Source of the DNA: Oscillospiraceae bacterium
Lineage (GTDB): Bacteria; Bacillota; Clostridia; Oscillospirales; Ruminococcaceae
Reading direction: 5' to 3'
NCBI GenBank assembly: GCA_017461245.1
Contig: JAFTYW010000002.1
Span: 1-57,693 of the forward strand
Length of the DNA: 57,693 nt
The position numbers and the translations under genes were made by a program. Shown here in pieces: positions 17,407 to 25,876 of this stretch. The notes under the pieces are model-generated. The model did no database searches and had not been told where the DNA came from. It saw only the letters and a list, made by a program, of their open reading frames with translations. Position 1 is the stretch's first letter. Each line of letters opens with the position of its first letter.

Positions 17407-18633
17407 TTATGAGGCTTTTAAGGTTTGCTTGATGCTTTCAGAAGACGCAAGCATATTCTCGGCGAAAATGGCGTAGCCGCGGGTGCAGTCGTTTACAAAA
17501 ACGTGGGTCACCGCGCCGACCAGCTTGCCACCCTGCAAAATCGGCGAGCCGCTCATTCCTTGAACGATGCCGCCTGCCGAGTCAAGTAGGCGCGGGTCGG
17601 TTACGCGGATGACCATATTTTTGACTGCGCGCTCAGAGTTATAGCTGATCTTTTCGATCTCGATCTCAAACTCCTCAGGAGCAGATCCCGATAGGGTTGA
17701 AAGAATAGTCGCGCGTCCGGTTTTAACCTCTTGCTTTAGCGCAACTTCGACGCTCTCGGACACGACCCTTACATTTTTAAGACTGCCGTAAACTCCGGTC
17801 TGGTCATTTTTTAAAATGTTTCCGGTGTTGTAAACGGTGGCAAAATGTCCGTTGAGCTGACCAGGCATACCCGCACGGCTTTTAGTAACGCTGTCGATCT
17901 CGGCGCCGACGACCTCGCCCTTTAAAAGAGAGAGGATCTCGCCTGTTTCGCCGTCGCAAACGGCGTGACCGAGCCCGCCGAAGATCTCGGTTTCGGGATC
18001 GTAATAGGTGACGGTGCCGATTCCCGCGCTGCTGTCCCTTACATAAACTCCGATCTTATAGGTGTTGTCGGTAGAGTCTAAAACGGGAGTGATCTGCGCG
18101 GTATGCTGATCGCCGCTGCTTTTCCTTAAAACAACCTCAAGCTCTTTGCCTCGGCTTTTTGAAACTGCAGAGATAACGTCAAGGTTGCTCTGCATCTTGT
18201 TGCCGTCAATACTTACAATAACATCAGAGGCGCGTATTCCCGCATCCTTTGCGGGAGTGTGCAGCTTTCCGCTATTTTCAACCGAGCCGAGCGAAGTAAC
18301 TATGACCCCGTCGGAGAGCATTTTAATTCCGAAAGGTATACCGCCCGGAACGACTCTTTTGCTCTCGGCCGCACTCACGACCACCGTTTTAATAGGGAAT
18401 AAGCCAAATAGCTTAAGCTCAGTCAGGCTTTGTCCTTGACCCTGGCTTAAGCTCGGCATACTGCCTGTCGGGACCTGCGCAATATAGTCCTCAAACTCAA
18501 GCGGCGCGTCGGCTGTTACGTAGTATTTGTCGCAAAGATTACTGTTTAGGACATAGATCATGCCCCATAAAAAGCCGCACAAAACGAAAAGTGCGGCAAC
18601 GGAGGTCCTCACAATTCTCGCGAGTTTTCTCAT
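17407..18633 (-). CDS. spoIVB: SpoIVB intramembrane-signalling serine peptidase
   Basis: A 408-aa protein; ATG at 18633 has SD GGGAGGAAA, so the longer frame upstream is not used. The N-terminal anchor (VRTSVAALFVLCGFLWGMIYVL) is followed by a PDZ domain (DGVIVTSLGSVENSGKLHTPAKDAGIRASDVIVSIDGNKM), then the S55 peptidase with GGLGHAV (His) and IVQGMSGSPILQGGKLVGAVTHVFVND (Ser near 363). SpoIVB, made in the forespore, activates the pro-sigma-K processing complex in the space between the two spore membranes. Its presence argues for an endospore former. Here it stands alone, without the usual spo0A neighbour. Confidence 0.93.
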   Translation of the reverse strand: MRKLARIVRTSVAALFVLCGFLWGMIYVLNSNLCDKYYVTADAPLEFEDYIAQVPTGSMPSLSQGQGQSLTELKLFGLFPIKTVVVSAAESKRVVPGGIPFGIKMLSDGVIVTSLGSVENSGKLHTPAKDAGIRASDVIVSIDGNKMQSNLDVISAVSKSRGKELEVVLRKSSGDQHTAQITPVLDSTDNTYKIGVYVRDSSAGIGTVTYYDPETEIFGGLGHAVCDGETGEILSLLKGEVVGAEIDSVTKSRAGMPGQLNGHFATVYNTGNILKNDQTGVYGSLKNVRVVSESVEVALKQEVKTGRATILSTLSGSAPEEFEIEIEKISYNSERAVKNMVIRVTDPRLLDSAGGIVQGMSGSPILQGGKLVGAVTHVFVNDCTRGYAIFAENMLASSESIKQTLKAS

Positions 18634-18943
18634 CCGATTTCCTCCCAACTTTAATGAAAATGTTTGTGTCAATATTATTGTTTCGCACGAAAATTGTTTT
18701 ATTTTGTAATATTAAAGGGAGTTTTTAATACAAATTTAAGGTTTTTTATCTGGAAAATAATAAAATTTACAATTTGAGTAAACCGCATAGCACCGCCGTT
18801 TGTTAAGCTTACGCTTAGGCGGACGCGGCCAGTCGGGAGCACAAATGGCTTAATTTTACTTGATTTTTTTGAAAAAAGGTGTATAATAACTTTGTAACCA
18901 ATTTGTAACCATTTTAAAATTTACTGAAAGGAGATGACACCGT
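18634..18943. promoter_or_regulatory. Intergenic region between divergent spoIVB and M23 genes, with M23 promoter
   Basis: TTGATT (18860-18865), 16 bases, TATAAT (18882-18887) precede the M23 gene. A hairpin-like block with CCGCC/GGCGG and TAAGC/GCTTA arms lies at about 18792-18827. I see no clear sporulation-sigma promoter for spoIVB and no gene. Confidence 0.5.
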
Positions 18944-20680
18944 ATGGCAGAAAACGCAAATAATCAGATGGAAAGCGAAAAGCGCCCTCCCGTAAATAAG
19001 CGTTTCAAAATTGACCCAAAATATACCGAGTATGCACTGAGTGCCTGCTACCATACAGGTGACTTCACACTTTCGCTGCTTAAACGCATACCCAGCATGC
19101 TTTTAGCGCTCCTCGCGCTCATTCAGGTGGGATTTTCAAAGCTTTATAATAATGTAATAAAGGTACTTAAAAAGGTCGCATTGCCATTTTCCAAGCTTGC
19201 CTATAAAACGGGCAGAATGATAAAGGCGGGAAAAACTAAGGCGAGCGCGGCTTACAAAAGCGGCGGAATCAAAGCGATGTTTAAGGCTCTTTACAGAGTT
19301 TTAAAGGAAGGAACAGAGAGAAACCGCGAGGCCGTTATCAAGGTTCGTAACTATGTGCTTCCCTTGGCGGGTGTTTTTGTCCTCGCATTTACGGTTTTTG
19401 TTTTCTCGCATCTTACATTTGGACTTATAGTTGAATATGACGGTGTGACCCTCGGTTCTATAAAGCACGAGCAGGTTTACGACAGCGCTGAAAAGCAGCT
19501 TATGCAGAGAGTTCTGTTTGAGGAGGGTGACGACGTTAAGATCGTTCCTAAATTTACTCTCGCAGTTGTAAACAAAAAATCGTTTATGACCTCTGACCAG
19601 ATAACCGATAAGCTTATCGAGGCGTCCAGCAGTGTTATTGACGAGGCGAGCGGACTTTATGTTGATAACACCCTTATCGGTGCGGTAAAAGAAAAAGAGG
19701 AGCTCGAGGATGCTCTTAATGCTATCCTTGAAAAGTACAGGTCTGACGACCCCGATGAGATAGTCGGCTTTGTAAAGGACGTTCAGATCAAGGATGGACT
19801 TTATCCCGTTTCGAGCATCATCGGCTTTGACGAACTTAAGGTAAAAATGAACGGCGAAAGCTCCGCTGAGGTATCCTATACCGTCACAAGCGGCGACACG
19901 CCTTACACAGTTGCTCAGAGAGCGGGCATTTCTCTTGACTCTTTCTACGCCTTAAACCCCATTACAAAAACAACATTTGTAATCGGACAAAAGGTTACTA
20001 TCGCTTCCTCTGAGCCTTTCCTCAGTGTTCAGGTTCAGAGATACGAAAAGGTTAAAGAAACCGTCGAGTACGACACTATAACCACCAAGAATAACAACTA
20101 CTACACCTCTTACCGAAAGGTTACCCGAAAGGGCAAAAACGGCGTTAACGAGGTCACATATCTTGTCACTTACCTAAACGGAGTTGCAACCGAAAAGGAA
20201 GTTACCGACACCAAGGTTTTATCAGCACCGGTTGATGAAAAGGTTACTGTTGGTACAAAGGTTGCATCTACAATGGTTTCCCAGACAAGACCCTCGTCAA
20301 CGGGTAACGGCAAGGTTCCCGGCCTTATCTGGCCCACAAGTGGTAGGATCAGCTGTCGCTGGTGGGGATATTACAACCACCGTGGACTTGATATTGCCGC
20401 TCCCAAGGGAACGCCCATCTATGCTGCCGCCAGCGGAACAGTTATTTCGTATAGAAACTTAAGAAACGGCTACGGAAAGCATATCGTTATTGACCACGGC
20501 AACGGAGTTCAGACCCTTTACGCCCACACCAGCGCAGTTTATGTAAATGTCGGCGACAGAGTTACCAAAGGTCAAAAGGTTGCCGCCGTCGGTAGAACGG
20601 GTTGGGCAACGGGTTACCACCTGCACTTCGGAATTATGATAAACGGCGTTTATAAAAACCCCGAGCTTTATCTACCCTAA
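18944..20680 (+). CDS. Membrane-anchored M23 peptidase with LysM and G5 domains
   Basis: A 578-aa protein. A basic cytoplasmic N-terminus of about 135 residues precedes one membrane helix (VLPLAGVFVLAFTVFVFSHLTFGLIV, about 137-162). Then follow a linker, a LysM-like segment (SYTVTSGDTPYTVAQRAGISLDSFYALNPI..VIGQKVTI), a G5-like domain (VQVQRYEKVKETVEYDTITTKN..VTYLNGVATEKEVTDTKVL) and a C-terminal M23/LytM domain with NHRGLDIAAPKGTPIYAAASG and YHLHFGI carrying the zinc ligands. Such proteins cut or bind peptidoglycan cross-bridges, often in division or spore formation. All catalytic His/Asp positions are present. The long cytoplasmic part is unusual. SD AAAGGAG precedes the ATG. Confidence 0.9.
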   Translation: MAENANNQMESEKRPPVNKRFKIDPKYTEYALSACYHTGDFTLSLLKRIPSMLLALLALIQVGFSKLYNNVIKVLKKVALPFSKLAYKTGRMIKAGKTKASAAYKSGGIKAMFKALYRVLKEGTERNREAVIKVRNYVLPLAGVFVLAFTVFVFSHLTFGLIVEYDGVTLGSIKHEQVYDSAEKQLMQRVLFEEGDDVKIVPKFTLAVVNKKSFMTSDQITDKLIEASSSVIDEASGLYVDNTLIGAVKEKEELEDALNAILEKYRSDDPDEIVGFVKDVQIKDGLYPVSSIIGFDELKVKMNGESSAEVSYTVTSGDTPYTVAQRAGISLDSFYALNPITKTTFVIGQKVTIASSEPFLSVQVQRYEKVKETVEYDTITTKNNNYYTSYRKVTRKGKNGVNEVTYLVTYLNGVATEKEVTDTKVLSAPVDEKVTVGTKVASTMVSQTRPSSTGNGKVPGLIWPTSGRISCRWWGYYNHRGLDIAAPKGTPIYAAASGTVISYRNLRNGYGKHIVIDHGNGVQTLYAHTSAVYVNVGDRVTKGQKVAAVGRTGWATGYHLHFGIMINGVYKNPELYLP

Positions 20681-20698
20681 ACATTATATTTAATAACA

Positions 20699-20733
20699 AA
20701 AAAGGACAGATTCAAAATGAATCTGTCCTTTTT
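20699..20733 (+). terminator. Terminator after the M23 gene
   Basis: AAAGGACAGATTCA, loop AAA, TGAATCTGTCCTTTTT. Near-copy of the hairpin at 5136-5160. Confidence 0.9.
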
Positions 20734-20758
20734 GATTTTTTTGAACACAATAAAATTT

Positions 20759-20832
20759 TGTGGGGCAGGGGCTTGCTCCTGCCGTTTTTTATGTATGTGT
20801 ATTGTGCGGCAGGAGCAAGCCCCTGCCCTACA
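20759..20832. repeat. REP/BIME-like paired hairpins
   Basis: Inverted arms TGTGGGGCAGGGGC..GCCG and CGGC..GCCCCTGCCCTACA; each arm also folds on itself (GGCAGG..CCTGCC). Confidence 0.85.
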
Positions 20833-20858
20833 AATCAATAGCAGCATATAATAGATTC

Positions 20859-20924
20859 TGTAGGGAACGACCTATGTGTCGTTCCGCTTTGTTTTGCGGT
20901 GCGTCGTGGGCGCCGCACCCTACG
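20859..20924. repeat. REP/BIME-like pair with unlike arms
   Basis: Left arm TGTAGGGAACGAC..GTCGTTCC; right arm GGTGCGTCG..CGCCGCACCCTACG. The stems differ in sequence but both keep the GTAGGG foot. Confidence 0.8.
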
Positions 20925-20949
20925 ATATAAATGCAATGTAAATTATTCT

Positions 20950-21105
20950 TGTAGGGACAGTTCTCGCTGTGGCTCGGTCACCTCGCGGCTCTGACAATTC
21001 CCCGAATTGTCATTCACTCCCGCTCGGCGCTTCGCTCCGTCCTCGACTGTCCGTGATTGTGTTCGGCAAGCACCCTATGGACCGTCGGGGACGCCGGTCC
21101 CTACA
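20950..21105. repeat. REP pair interrupted by a piece of the DUF559-type element
   Basis: The outer arms are TGTAGGGACAG (20950) and GACGCCGGTCCCTACA (to 21105). Between about 20961 and 21044 lies sequence homologous to the right part of the 4938-5125 element (TCTCGCTGTGGCTCGGTCAC and CATTCACTCCCGC). It is a nested mosaic of the two repeat families and makes up most of the gap 20681-21182. Confidence 0.75.
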
Positions 21106-21182
21106 ATTATCAATAAAATTTATCTTTTGCTTTAACGCATTTTTTTGCCCATCTTGCACACAACATAAAACGAGGTGATTTT

Positions 21183-21323
21183 ATGAAGGGCGAGCCCAAA
21201 AACAAAAGAAACAAGAATGAGACCGTTCCCGAGGATATTTACCCCGTTATCGACAACGACCTTGCGAGAGATAACCTTGAAAACGACATTCCTGCCGCCG
21301 ACCTGCAGGATTTAGACGGCTGA
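21183..21323 (+). CDS. Small hydrophilic ORF, unknown
   Basis: A 46-aa ORF with a good ribosome site (GAGGTGAT, eight bases before the ATG). It has a basic start (MKGEPKNKRNKNE) and an acidic remainder (IYPVIDNDLARDNLENDIPAADLQDLDG). No family recognised. Codon use and the ribosome site favour a real gene, but its shortness leaves doubt. Confidence 0.5.
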   Translation: MKGEPKNKRNKNETVPEDIYPVIDNDLARDNLENDIPAADLQDLDG

Positions 21324-21332
21324 TCCACTTTA

Positions 21333-21360
21333 AAAAACCACGCGATAGTCGCGTGGTTCA
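21333..21360 (-). terminator. Hairpin with U-tract on the minus strand
   Basis: AACCACGCGA / TCGCGTGGTT with a 3-base loop. The T-run lies on the minus-strand side (GGTTTTTTA), so it would stop leftward transcription. No convincing leftward gene ends here. Confidence 0.6.
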
Positions 21361-21427
21361 AAACAGGTTAACCGATGAACAAAATAATTGAGTAAAATCA
21401 CAAAAACAAGAAGTATTAACATGCCTG

Positions 21428-21448
21428 CCTCCCTCGTCAGAGGGAGCC
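21428..21448. repeat. End fragment of the DUF559-type repeat
   Basis: CCTCCCTCGTCAGAGGGAGCC, the terminal motif of the element family, stands alone here and forms a CTCCCT/AGGGAG hairpin. The rest of 21361-21570 holds nothing that I can identify. Confidence 0.6.
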
Positions 21449-21572
21449 AAGCGCCGTAAACAACCAGTTTACTGGTGGCAAGCATAGGATGCATGGCTGG
21501 CAGGTTAACAAAAAGCACATTTATGTGCAGCCAGTAATGATTAGGGCTATGCCCGAAAATGAAAAGCCGCCC

Positions 21573-21598
21573 GTGAGGGCGGCTTTTGTTTTTATTAA
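21573..21598 (-). terminator. Terminator of the SPFH gene
   Basis: AAAAGCCGCCC, loop, GGGCGGCTTTT just beyond the minus-strand stop codon. Confidence 0.85.
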
Positions 21599-21600
21599 GA

Positions 21601-22407
21601 TTATTCCTGATTGCCTGTTACGCTGTCCATGCTTAAGAGAACGCCGTTGTCTCCCATAACAGAGGGGAGTTTGCCGTCCCATTTGTTCCATTTTATGTAC
21701 TCAACGTAGTCGGGTGATTTTGCAAGCGCGTCCTGAATGAGCTTGATGCTCTCTGCCTCTGCCTCTGCTTGAGTTATCTTCTGCTTTGCCTCAACCTCGA
21801 TTCGAGCAAGGTCCTGCTCGGCCTTGAGGGCGTTCTGCTGGGCGGTCTGCTTTGCCTCAACTGCGGCGTTAAACTCGTCAGAGAAGTCAAAGTTTACAAT
21901 GTTGAATATCTCAACAATAATGCCGTAGTCGCTGATCTTTTCAGAAAGGGCGCTCTTTATCTGGTCGCCGACCGTCTGGCGCTTGGTGATAAGCTCCTCG
22001 GCGGTGTACTGCGCAGTTACTGCCTTGATGCTCTCTTGAATTGCGGGAACTATAATAACTGAGCCGTAGTCAAGGCCGACGTTTTGATAAAGCGAGGCAG
22101 ATGAGGAATCATTAACGTGGTAGTTGACCGCAACTACGTAGGAGATTATCTGCAGGTCCTTGGAGGATGCAGTACCATCGGTCTCGGTCTTCTGGGTGCG
22201 GTTGTTCATCTGAACGACAGACTGAATAAAGGGAACCTTAAAATTAAGTCCCTCGCTCATAACCTTGTCCTCGACAGCGCCAAAGGTCATAACAACACCT
22301 GTATGACCCGCCTTAACAACAGTAAAGCAGGACGAAGCGACTGCGATGAGAACAAGCGCACAAACTGCTCCGATAATGATCTTGGTAAGTGTTTTTGTGT
22401 TTTTCAT
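21601..22407 (-). CDS. SPFH/Band-7 (prohibitin-like) membrane protein
   Basis: A 268-aa protein; ATG at 22407 has SD AAGGAG, so the longer frame upstream is excluded. An N-terminal membrane helix (IIIGAVCALVLIAVASSCFTVV) is followed by the Band-7 domain (VKAGHTGVVMTFGAVEDKVMSEGLNFKVPFIQSVVQMNNRTQK..DLQIISYVVAVNYHV) and a long coiled coil (EAKQTAQQNALKAEQDLARIEVEAKQKITQAEAEAESIKLIQDAL). SPFH proteins form membrane ring scaffolds that hold proteases or other partners. The gene is led by a yybP-ykoY (manganese)-type riboswitch, an unusual regulator for this family. A role in membrane or metal stress is inference. Confidence 0.9.
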   Translation of the reverse strand: MKNTKTLTKIIIGAVCALVLIAVASSCFTVVKAGHTGVVMTFGAVEDKVMSEGLNFKVPFIQSVVQMNNRTQKTETDGTASSKDLQIISYVVAVNYHVNDSSSASLYQNVGLDYGSVIIVPAIQESIKAVTAQYTAEELITKRQTVGDQIKSALSEKISDYGIIVEIFNIVNFDFSDEFNAAVEAKQTAQQNALKAEQDLARIEVEAKQKITQAEAEAESIKLIQDALAKSPDYVEYIKWNKWDGKLPSVMGDNGVLLSMDSVTGNQE

Positions 22408-22473
22408 ATGTTTTCTCCTTTTTGTTTTTTTGCAGATCCGCGGAATCTCTGCATGAGTAAGCAATTTAAAAAT

Positions 22474-22508
22474 AAAAAAACTCATACATAGCCATGCTAT
22501 GTATGAGT
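22474..22508 (-). terminator. Riboswitch-controlled terminator
   Basis: Minus strand: ACTCATACATAGC, loop ATG, GCTATGTATGAGT, then TTTTTTT. Its 5' strand begins with the CUCAU that also closes aptamer helix P1, so the two structures exclude each other. Confidence 0.88.
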
Positions 22509-22595
22509 CTCATTTTCATTGAGGATACACCGAGAGGAATGACCTCTGATATGACGATGAATCCCGCACACAAGGTGCGTAAATTACTCCCTCAT
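22503..22595 (-). ncRNA. yybP-ykoY-type (Mn2+) riboswitch aptamer
   Basis: Minus-strand RNA: P1 AUGAG (22595-22591) with CUCAU (22507-22503); the conserved GGAGUA follows the 5' strand. P2 is the hairpin CGCAC/GUGCG. P3 is GGAUUCA/UGUAUCC enclosing CAUCGUCAUAUC, a hairpin AGAGG/CCUCU and then CGGUG. This order and the CGUCA...CGG internal loop match the B. subtilis yybP element as I recall it. Ligand binding would hold P1 and prevent the terminator, so the switch should turn expression on with Mn2+. It was identified by eye; a covariance search would settle it. Confidence 0.8.
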
Positions 22596-22602
22596 TGACT
22601 AT

Positions 22603-22631
22603 AATCTACCATAAAACGCAGATTTTGTCAA
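22603..22631 (-). promoter_or_regulatory. Promoter of the riboswitch/SPFH transcript
   Basis: Minus strand TTGACA (22626-22631), 17 bases, TAGATT (22603-22608); transcription would start just before P1 of the riboswitch. Confidence 0.7.
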
Positions 22632-22665
22632 TAGCAAGGCCAAAATTGTAATAATTTGTTAACTT

Positions 22666-22914
22666 TTACTCAGACAGATAGGACTTAACAAGCATCTGAA
22701 GAAGCTCGTCGCGGTCAATTTTTCTGATAAGGCTACGGGCATTGTTGTGAGTGGTGATATATGTCGGGTCCTCAGAAAGAATGTAACCGACTATCTGATT
22801 TATGGGGTTGTAGCCCTTTTCCTTTAAGGCATCGTAAACACAAACAAGGGTAGAATGGATCTGAAACTCCTTGTCGTCCTTAAGTGAAAAGGTAATTGTA
22901 CGGTTGTCTGACAT
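22666..22914 (-). CDS. ireB: IreB-family regulatory phosphoprotein
   Basis: An 82-aa protein with the full IreB/UPF0297 pattern: [75 protein letters not shown]. In enterococci IreB is a substrate of the PASTA kinase IreK and affects cephalosporin resistance. In many Firmicutes it precedes ruvX; here it is alone, with the SPFH gene and its own promoter downstream. SD GGAGGG precedes the ATG. Confidence 0.93.
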   Translation of the reverse strand: MSDNRTITFSLKDDKEFQIHSTLVCVYDALKEKGYNPINQIVGYILSEDPTYITTHNNARSLIRKIDRDELLQMLVKSYLSE

Positions 22915-22938
22915 ATAGTGTCCCTCCGTTTAGTTTCT

Positions 22939-22977
22939 CTTGTATACAAGTATATACTAAAAAAATTTGATTTTCAA
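22939..22977 (-). promoter_or_regulatory. Promoter of ireB with palindrome
   Basis: Minus strand TTGAAA (22972-22977), 17 bases, TATACT (22949-22954). A perfect palindrome CTTGTATACAAG (22939-22950) overlaps the -10/start region and may be an operator. Confidence 0.65.
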
Positions 22978-23031
22978 GTAAAAACACAGATTTTTTTCAG
23001 CTTAATAAAAAATCAATATCTTGTCGGCCTC

Positions 23032-23060
23032 TTTACAAATTTTGCCTTATATAGTATAAT
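23032..23060 (+). promoter_or_regulatory. Promoter of the ymfI-parE-parC unit
   Basis: TTTACA (23032-23037), 17 bases, TATAAT (23055-23060), 50 bases before the ymfI start. Confidence 0.75.
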
Positions 23061-23110
23061 ATAATGAATAGTCTACTTTTTGAAAATTACTTGAATAGGA
23101 ATACAGACCG

Positions 23111-23845
23111 ATGAAAAAGATAGTTTTGATAACCGGCGCTTCGGGCGGAATAGGCGAGGCCTTGGTGCGAGCCTTTGCGCAGAGCGGATACGGCGTTGCC
23201 ATTCATTGCAGCGAATCCATAGAAAAGGCGCAGAAGCTTGAAAACGAGCTTAAAGAAAACGGCGGCGACGCCGCGGTCTTCCGCTGTGACCTGTCTAATG
23301 ACGGCGCGCCAAAATGGCTTGTTGATAGCGTTATAGGGCACTTTGGCAGGATAGACGTGCTTGTAAATAATGCGGGCGTTTCACTCGTTTCACCTTTTCT
23401 TGACACCGACGAAAAAGAGGGCGAGAGGCTAATAAAAATTAACCTCACCGCCGCTATCGAGTGTTCAAAATATGCCGCAGAGGATATGCTCAAAAGAAAA
23501 AGCGGCAGCATAATAAACATTTCGTCAGTCTGGGGAATATGCGGGGCTTCCTGCGAGGTCTACTATTCGGCCGCAAAGGCGGGGATTATCGGCTTTACAA
23601 AGGCTTTAGCCAGCGAACTTGCTCCAAGTAATATCAGAGTAAACTCTGTCGCACCTGGAGTTATTGACACCAAGATGAACTCCTGCTTTAGTGAGAGTGA
23701 TAAAAAAGCGATAATAGATGAAATTCCTATGGGCAGAATGGGCAGCGGCTACGACGTAGCAAATGCCGCGCTGTTTTTAGCCTCAAACGCGGCCGACTAC
23801 ATAACGGGACAAACCCTTAATGTAAGCGGCGGATTTCTTATTTAA
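23111..23845 (+). CDS. ymfI: SDR reductase, YmfI-like (EF-P 5-aminopentanone reductase)
   Basis: A 244-aa short-chain dehydrogenase: TGASGGIGEALV at residues 8-19 (NAD(P) loop), VNNAGVS near 86, NISSVWGICGASCEVYYSAAKAGIIGFTKALA with the Ser-Tyr-Lys catalytic set, and VNSVAPGVIDTKMN. The VWG.CGASCEV.YSAAKAG block is typical of YmfI, which reduces the 5-aminopentanone modification on elongation factor P. A general FabG-like ketoreductase is the main alternative. It sits 21 bases before parE on the same strand. Confidence 0.75.
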   Translation: MKKIVLITGASGGIGEALVRAFAQSGYGVAIHCSESIEKAQKLENELKENGGDAAVFRCDLSNDGAPKWLVDSVIGHFGRIDVLVNNAGVSLVSPFLDTDEKEGERLIKINLTAAIECSKYAAEDMLKRKSGSIINISSVWGICGASCEVYYSAAKAGIIGFTKALASELAPSNIRVNSVAPGVIDTKMNSCFSESDKKAIIDEIPMGRMGSGYDVANAALFLASNAADYITGQTLNVSGGFLI

Positions 23846-23866
23846 TTTACATTTTCGGAGGGAAAT

Positions 23867-25858
23867 ATGGCAGCGAAAAAACAAAGCCAACAGTATGACA
23901 ATAGCAGTATTCAGTCGCTAAAGGGCGCAGATCGCGTTCGTAAAAGACCTGCCGTTATCTTCGGCTCTGACGGAATTGAGGGCTGTCAGCACTCGGTTTT
24001 TGAAATTCTCTCAAACTCTATCGACGAGGCGAGAGAGGGACACGGTAATAAAATAATCGTTACAAGGTATAAGGACGGCTCGGTCTCCGTTGAGGACTTT
24101 GGCCGTGGTATCCCCGTAGACTACAACGAGCGCGAGGGAAAGTTTAACTGGGAGCTGGTTTTCTGCGAGCTTTACGCAGGCGGTAAGTACCAGAATAATG
24201 ACGGTGAGAACTATGAGTTCTCATTGGGCCTTAACGGACTGGGCCTTTGCGCCACCCAGTATTCGTCTGAGTATATGGACGCCGAGATCTACCGCGACGG
24301 GCAGAAATTCACCCTGCATTTTGAAAAGGGCGAAAACGTCGGCGGTCTAAAAAAGGAGCCCAGCACCCGTAGACAGACGGGAAGTAAGATAAGCTGGCGC
24401 CCCGATAGAAACGTTTTTACCGATATTGACATTTCGCTCGAGTATTTTCAAGAAACTATGCGCCGCCAGGCAGTTGTAAACCCCAAGGTGCTTTTTGTTC
24501 TTAAAAATCAAGTAACCGCCTCGAGCTTTGAGAGCTTTGAGTATTTTTACGAAGAGGGAATCGTTGACTACACCAAAGAGCTTGTCGGCGAGCAGGCAAT
24601 GACAAGCGTTCAGACCTTTACCGACGAGCGCCGTGGCCGTGACCGTGAGGATATGAATGACTACAAGGTAAAAATGTCGGTCGCCTTCTGCTTTTCCAAT
24701 AAGCTCAATATGATCGAGTACTACCACAACTCGAGTTTCCTCGAGCACGGCGGCTCTCCGGAAAGAGCGGTAAAGAGCGCCTTTGTGGCTCAGATAGACG
24801 CTTACCTTAAGCAAAACAACCGCTATCTCAAAAACGAGAGCAAGATAAGCTTTCAAGATGTTGAGGACTGCCTTGTTTTAGTTTCAAGTTCGTTCTCGAC
24901 ACAGACCTCTTACGAAAACCAGACCAAAAAAGCCATCACAAACAAGTTTATTGCAACCGCTATGACCGAGTTTTTAAGGCACAACTTAGAGGTATATTTC
25001 ATTGAGCACCCCGACGAAGCTAAGAAGATCGCCGACCAGGTGCTTATCAACAAGCACAGCCGTGAAAAAGCCGAAAGAACAAGGCTCGACCTTAAGAAGA
25101 CCCTTGCAACAAGCAATGATGTTATGGCAAGAGTCGAGAAATTTGTCGACTGCAGAAGCAAGGATAAGGCAAAACGAGAGATATATATCGTTGAGGGCGA
25201 CTCGGCTTTGGGCTCCTGTAAACAAGGTAGAGATAGTGAGTTTCAAGCTATCATCCCTGTTCGCGGTAAGATATTAAACTGCCTTAAGGCTGAGTATGAT
25301 AAGATATTCAAAAACGAGATCATAACCGATCTTATAAAAGTTCTCGGCTGCGGAGTCGAGGTCAAGACCAAGAGTAATAAGGACCTTTCTATGTTTAACC
25401 TTGATGCACTGCGTTGGAACAAAGTCATTATCTGTACCGATGCCGACGTTGACGGCTTCCAGATAAGAACACTTATCTTAACAATGCTCTATAGGCTTGT
25501 TCCTACTCTTATTGAGGAGGGGTATGTCTATATTGCGGAGTCTCCGCTTTTCGAGATTACAACTAAAGAGAAAACCTATTTTGCATACACCGAGGCGGAA
25601 AAAACCTCGATTCTTAAGAGGATAGAGGGTCAGAAATTCACCATTCAGCGCTCTAAGGGACTTGGCGAAAACGAGGCTGAAATGATGTGGATGACCACAA
25701 TGAATCCCGAAACACGCCGTCTTATCAAGGTTATGCCCGAGGACATAGAGGAAACTGTCAGGGTGTTTGACCTGCTCCTTGGCGACAACCTCGACGGACG
25801 AAAAGAATTTATTGCAGAGCACGGCGGAGAGTATTTAGAGCTCGCCGATATATCTTAA
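23867..25858 (+). CDS. parE: Type IIA topoisomerase ATPase subunit (ParE/GyrB-like), divergent
   Basis: A 663-aa protein. GHKL ATPase: ILSNSIDEAREG (catalytic Glu region), EDFGRGIPVD; transducer in the middle; TOPRIM with VEGDSALGSC and TDADVDGFQIRTLILTMLYR; C-terminal LGENEAEMMWMTTMNPETR. The N-terminus differs from standard GyrB/ParE: RKRPAVIFGSDGIEG replaces RKRPGMYIG, and the ATP lid reads LGLNGLGLCATQY in place of the usual GGLHGVGxSVVNAL. It pairs with the parC-like gene 18 bases downstream. Decatenation of daughter chromosomes is the family role. Confidence 0.88.
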   Translation: MAAKKQSQQYDNSSIQSLKGADRVRKRPAVIFGSDGIEGCQHSVFEILSNSIDEAREGHGNKIIVTRYKDGSVSVEDFGRGIPVDYNEREGKFNWELVFCELYAGGKYQNNDGENYEFSLGLNGLGLCATQYSSEYMDAEIYRDGQKFTLHFEKGENVGGLKKEPSTRRQTGSKISWRPDRNVFTDIDISLEYFQETMRRQAVVNPKVLFVLKNQVTASSFESFEYFYEEGIVDYTKELVGEQAMTSVQTFTDERRGRDREDMNDYKVKMSVAFCFSNKLNMIEYYHNSSFLEHGGSPERAVKSAFVAQIDAYLKQNNRYLKNESKISFQDVEDCLVLVSSSFSTQTSYENQTKKAITNKFIATAMTEFLRHNLEVYFIEHPDEAKKIADQVLINKHSREKAERTRLDLKKTLATSNDVMARVEKFVDCRSKDKAKREIYIVEGDSALGSCKQGRDSEFQAIIPVRGKILNCLKAEYDKIFKNEIITDLIKVLGCGVEVKTKSNKDLSMFNLDALRWNKVIICTDADVDGFQIRTLILTMLYRLVPTLIEEGYVYIAESPLFEITTKEKTYFAYTEAEKTSILKRIEGQKFTIQRSKGLGENEAEMMWMTTMNPETRRLIKVMPEDIEETVRVFDLLLGDNLDGRKEFIAEHGGEYLELADIS

Positions 25859-25876
25859 AGGAAAGGAGCGCTAACT

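Noticed and set aside
21330-21518. 62-codon minus-strand ORF with a hydrophobic stretch, ending in a hairpin
   Set aside because: Most of it is repeat-end sequence, and I find no ribosome site or family. The minus-strand U-tract at 21333 leaves some doubt.
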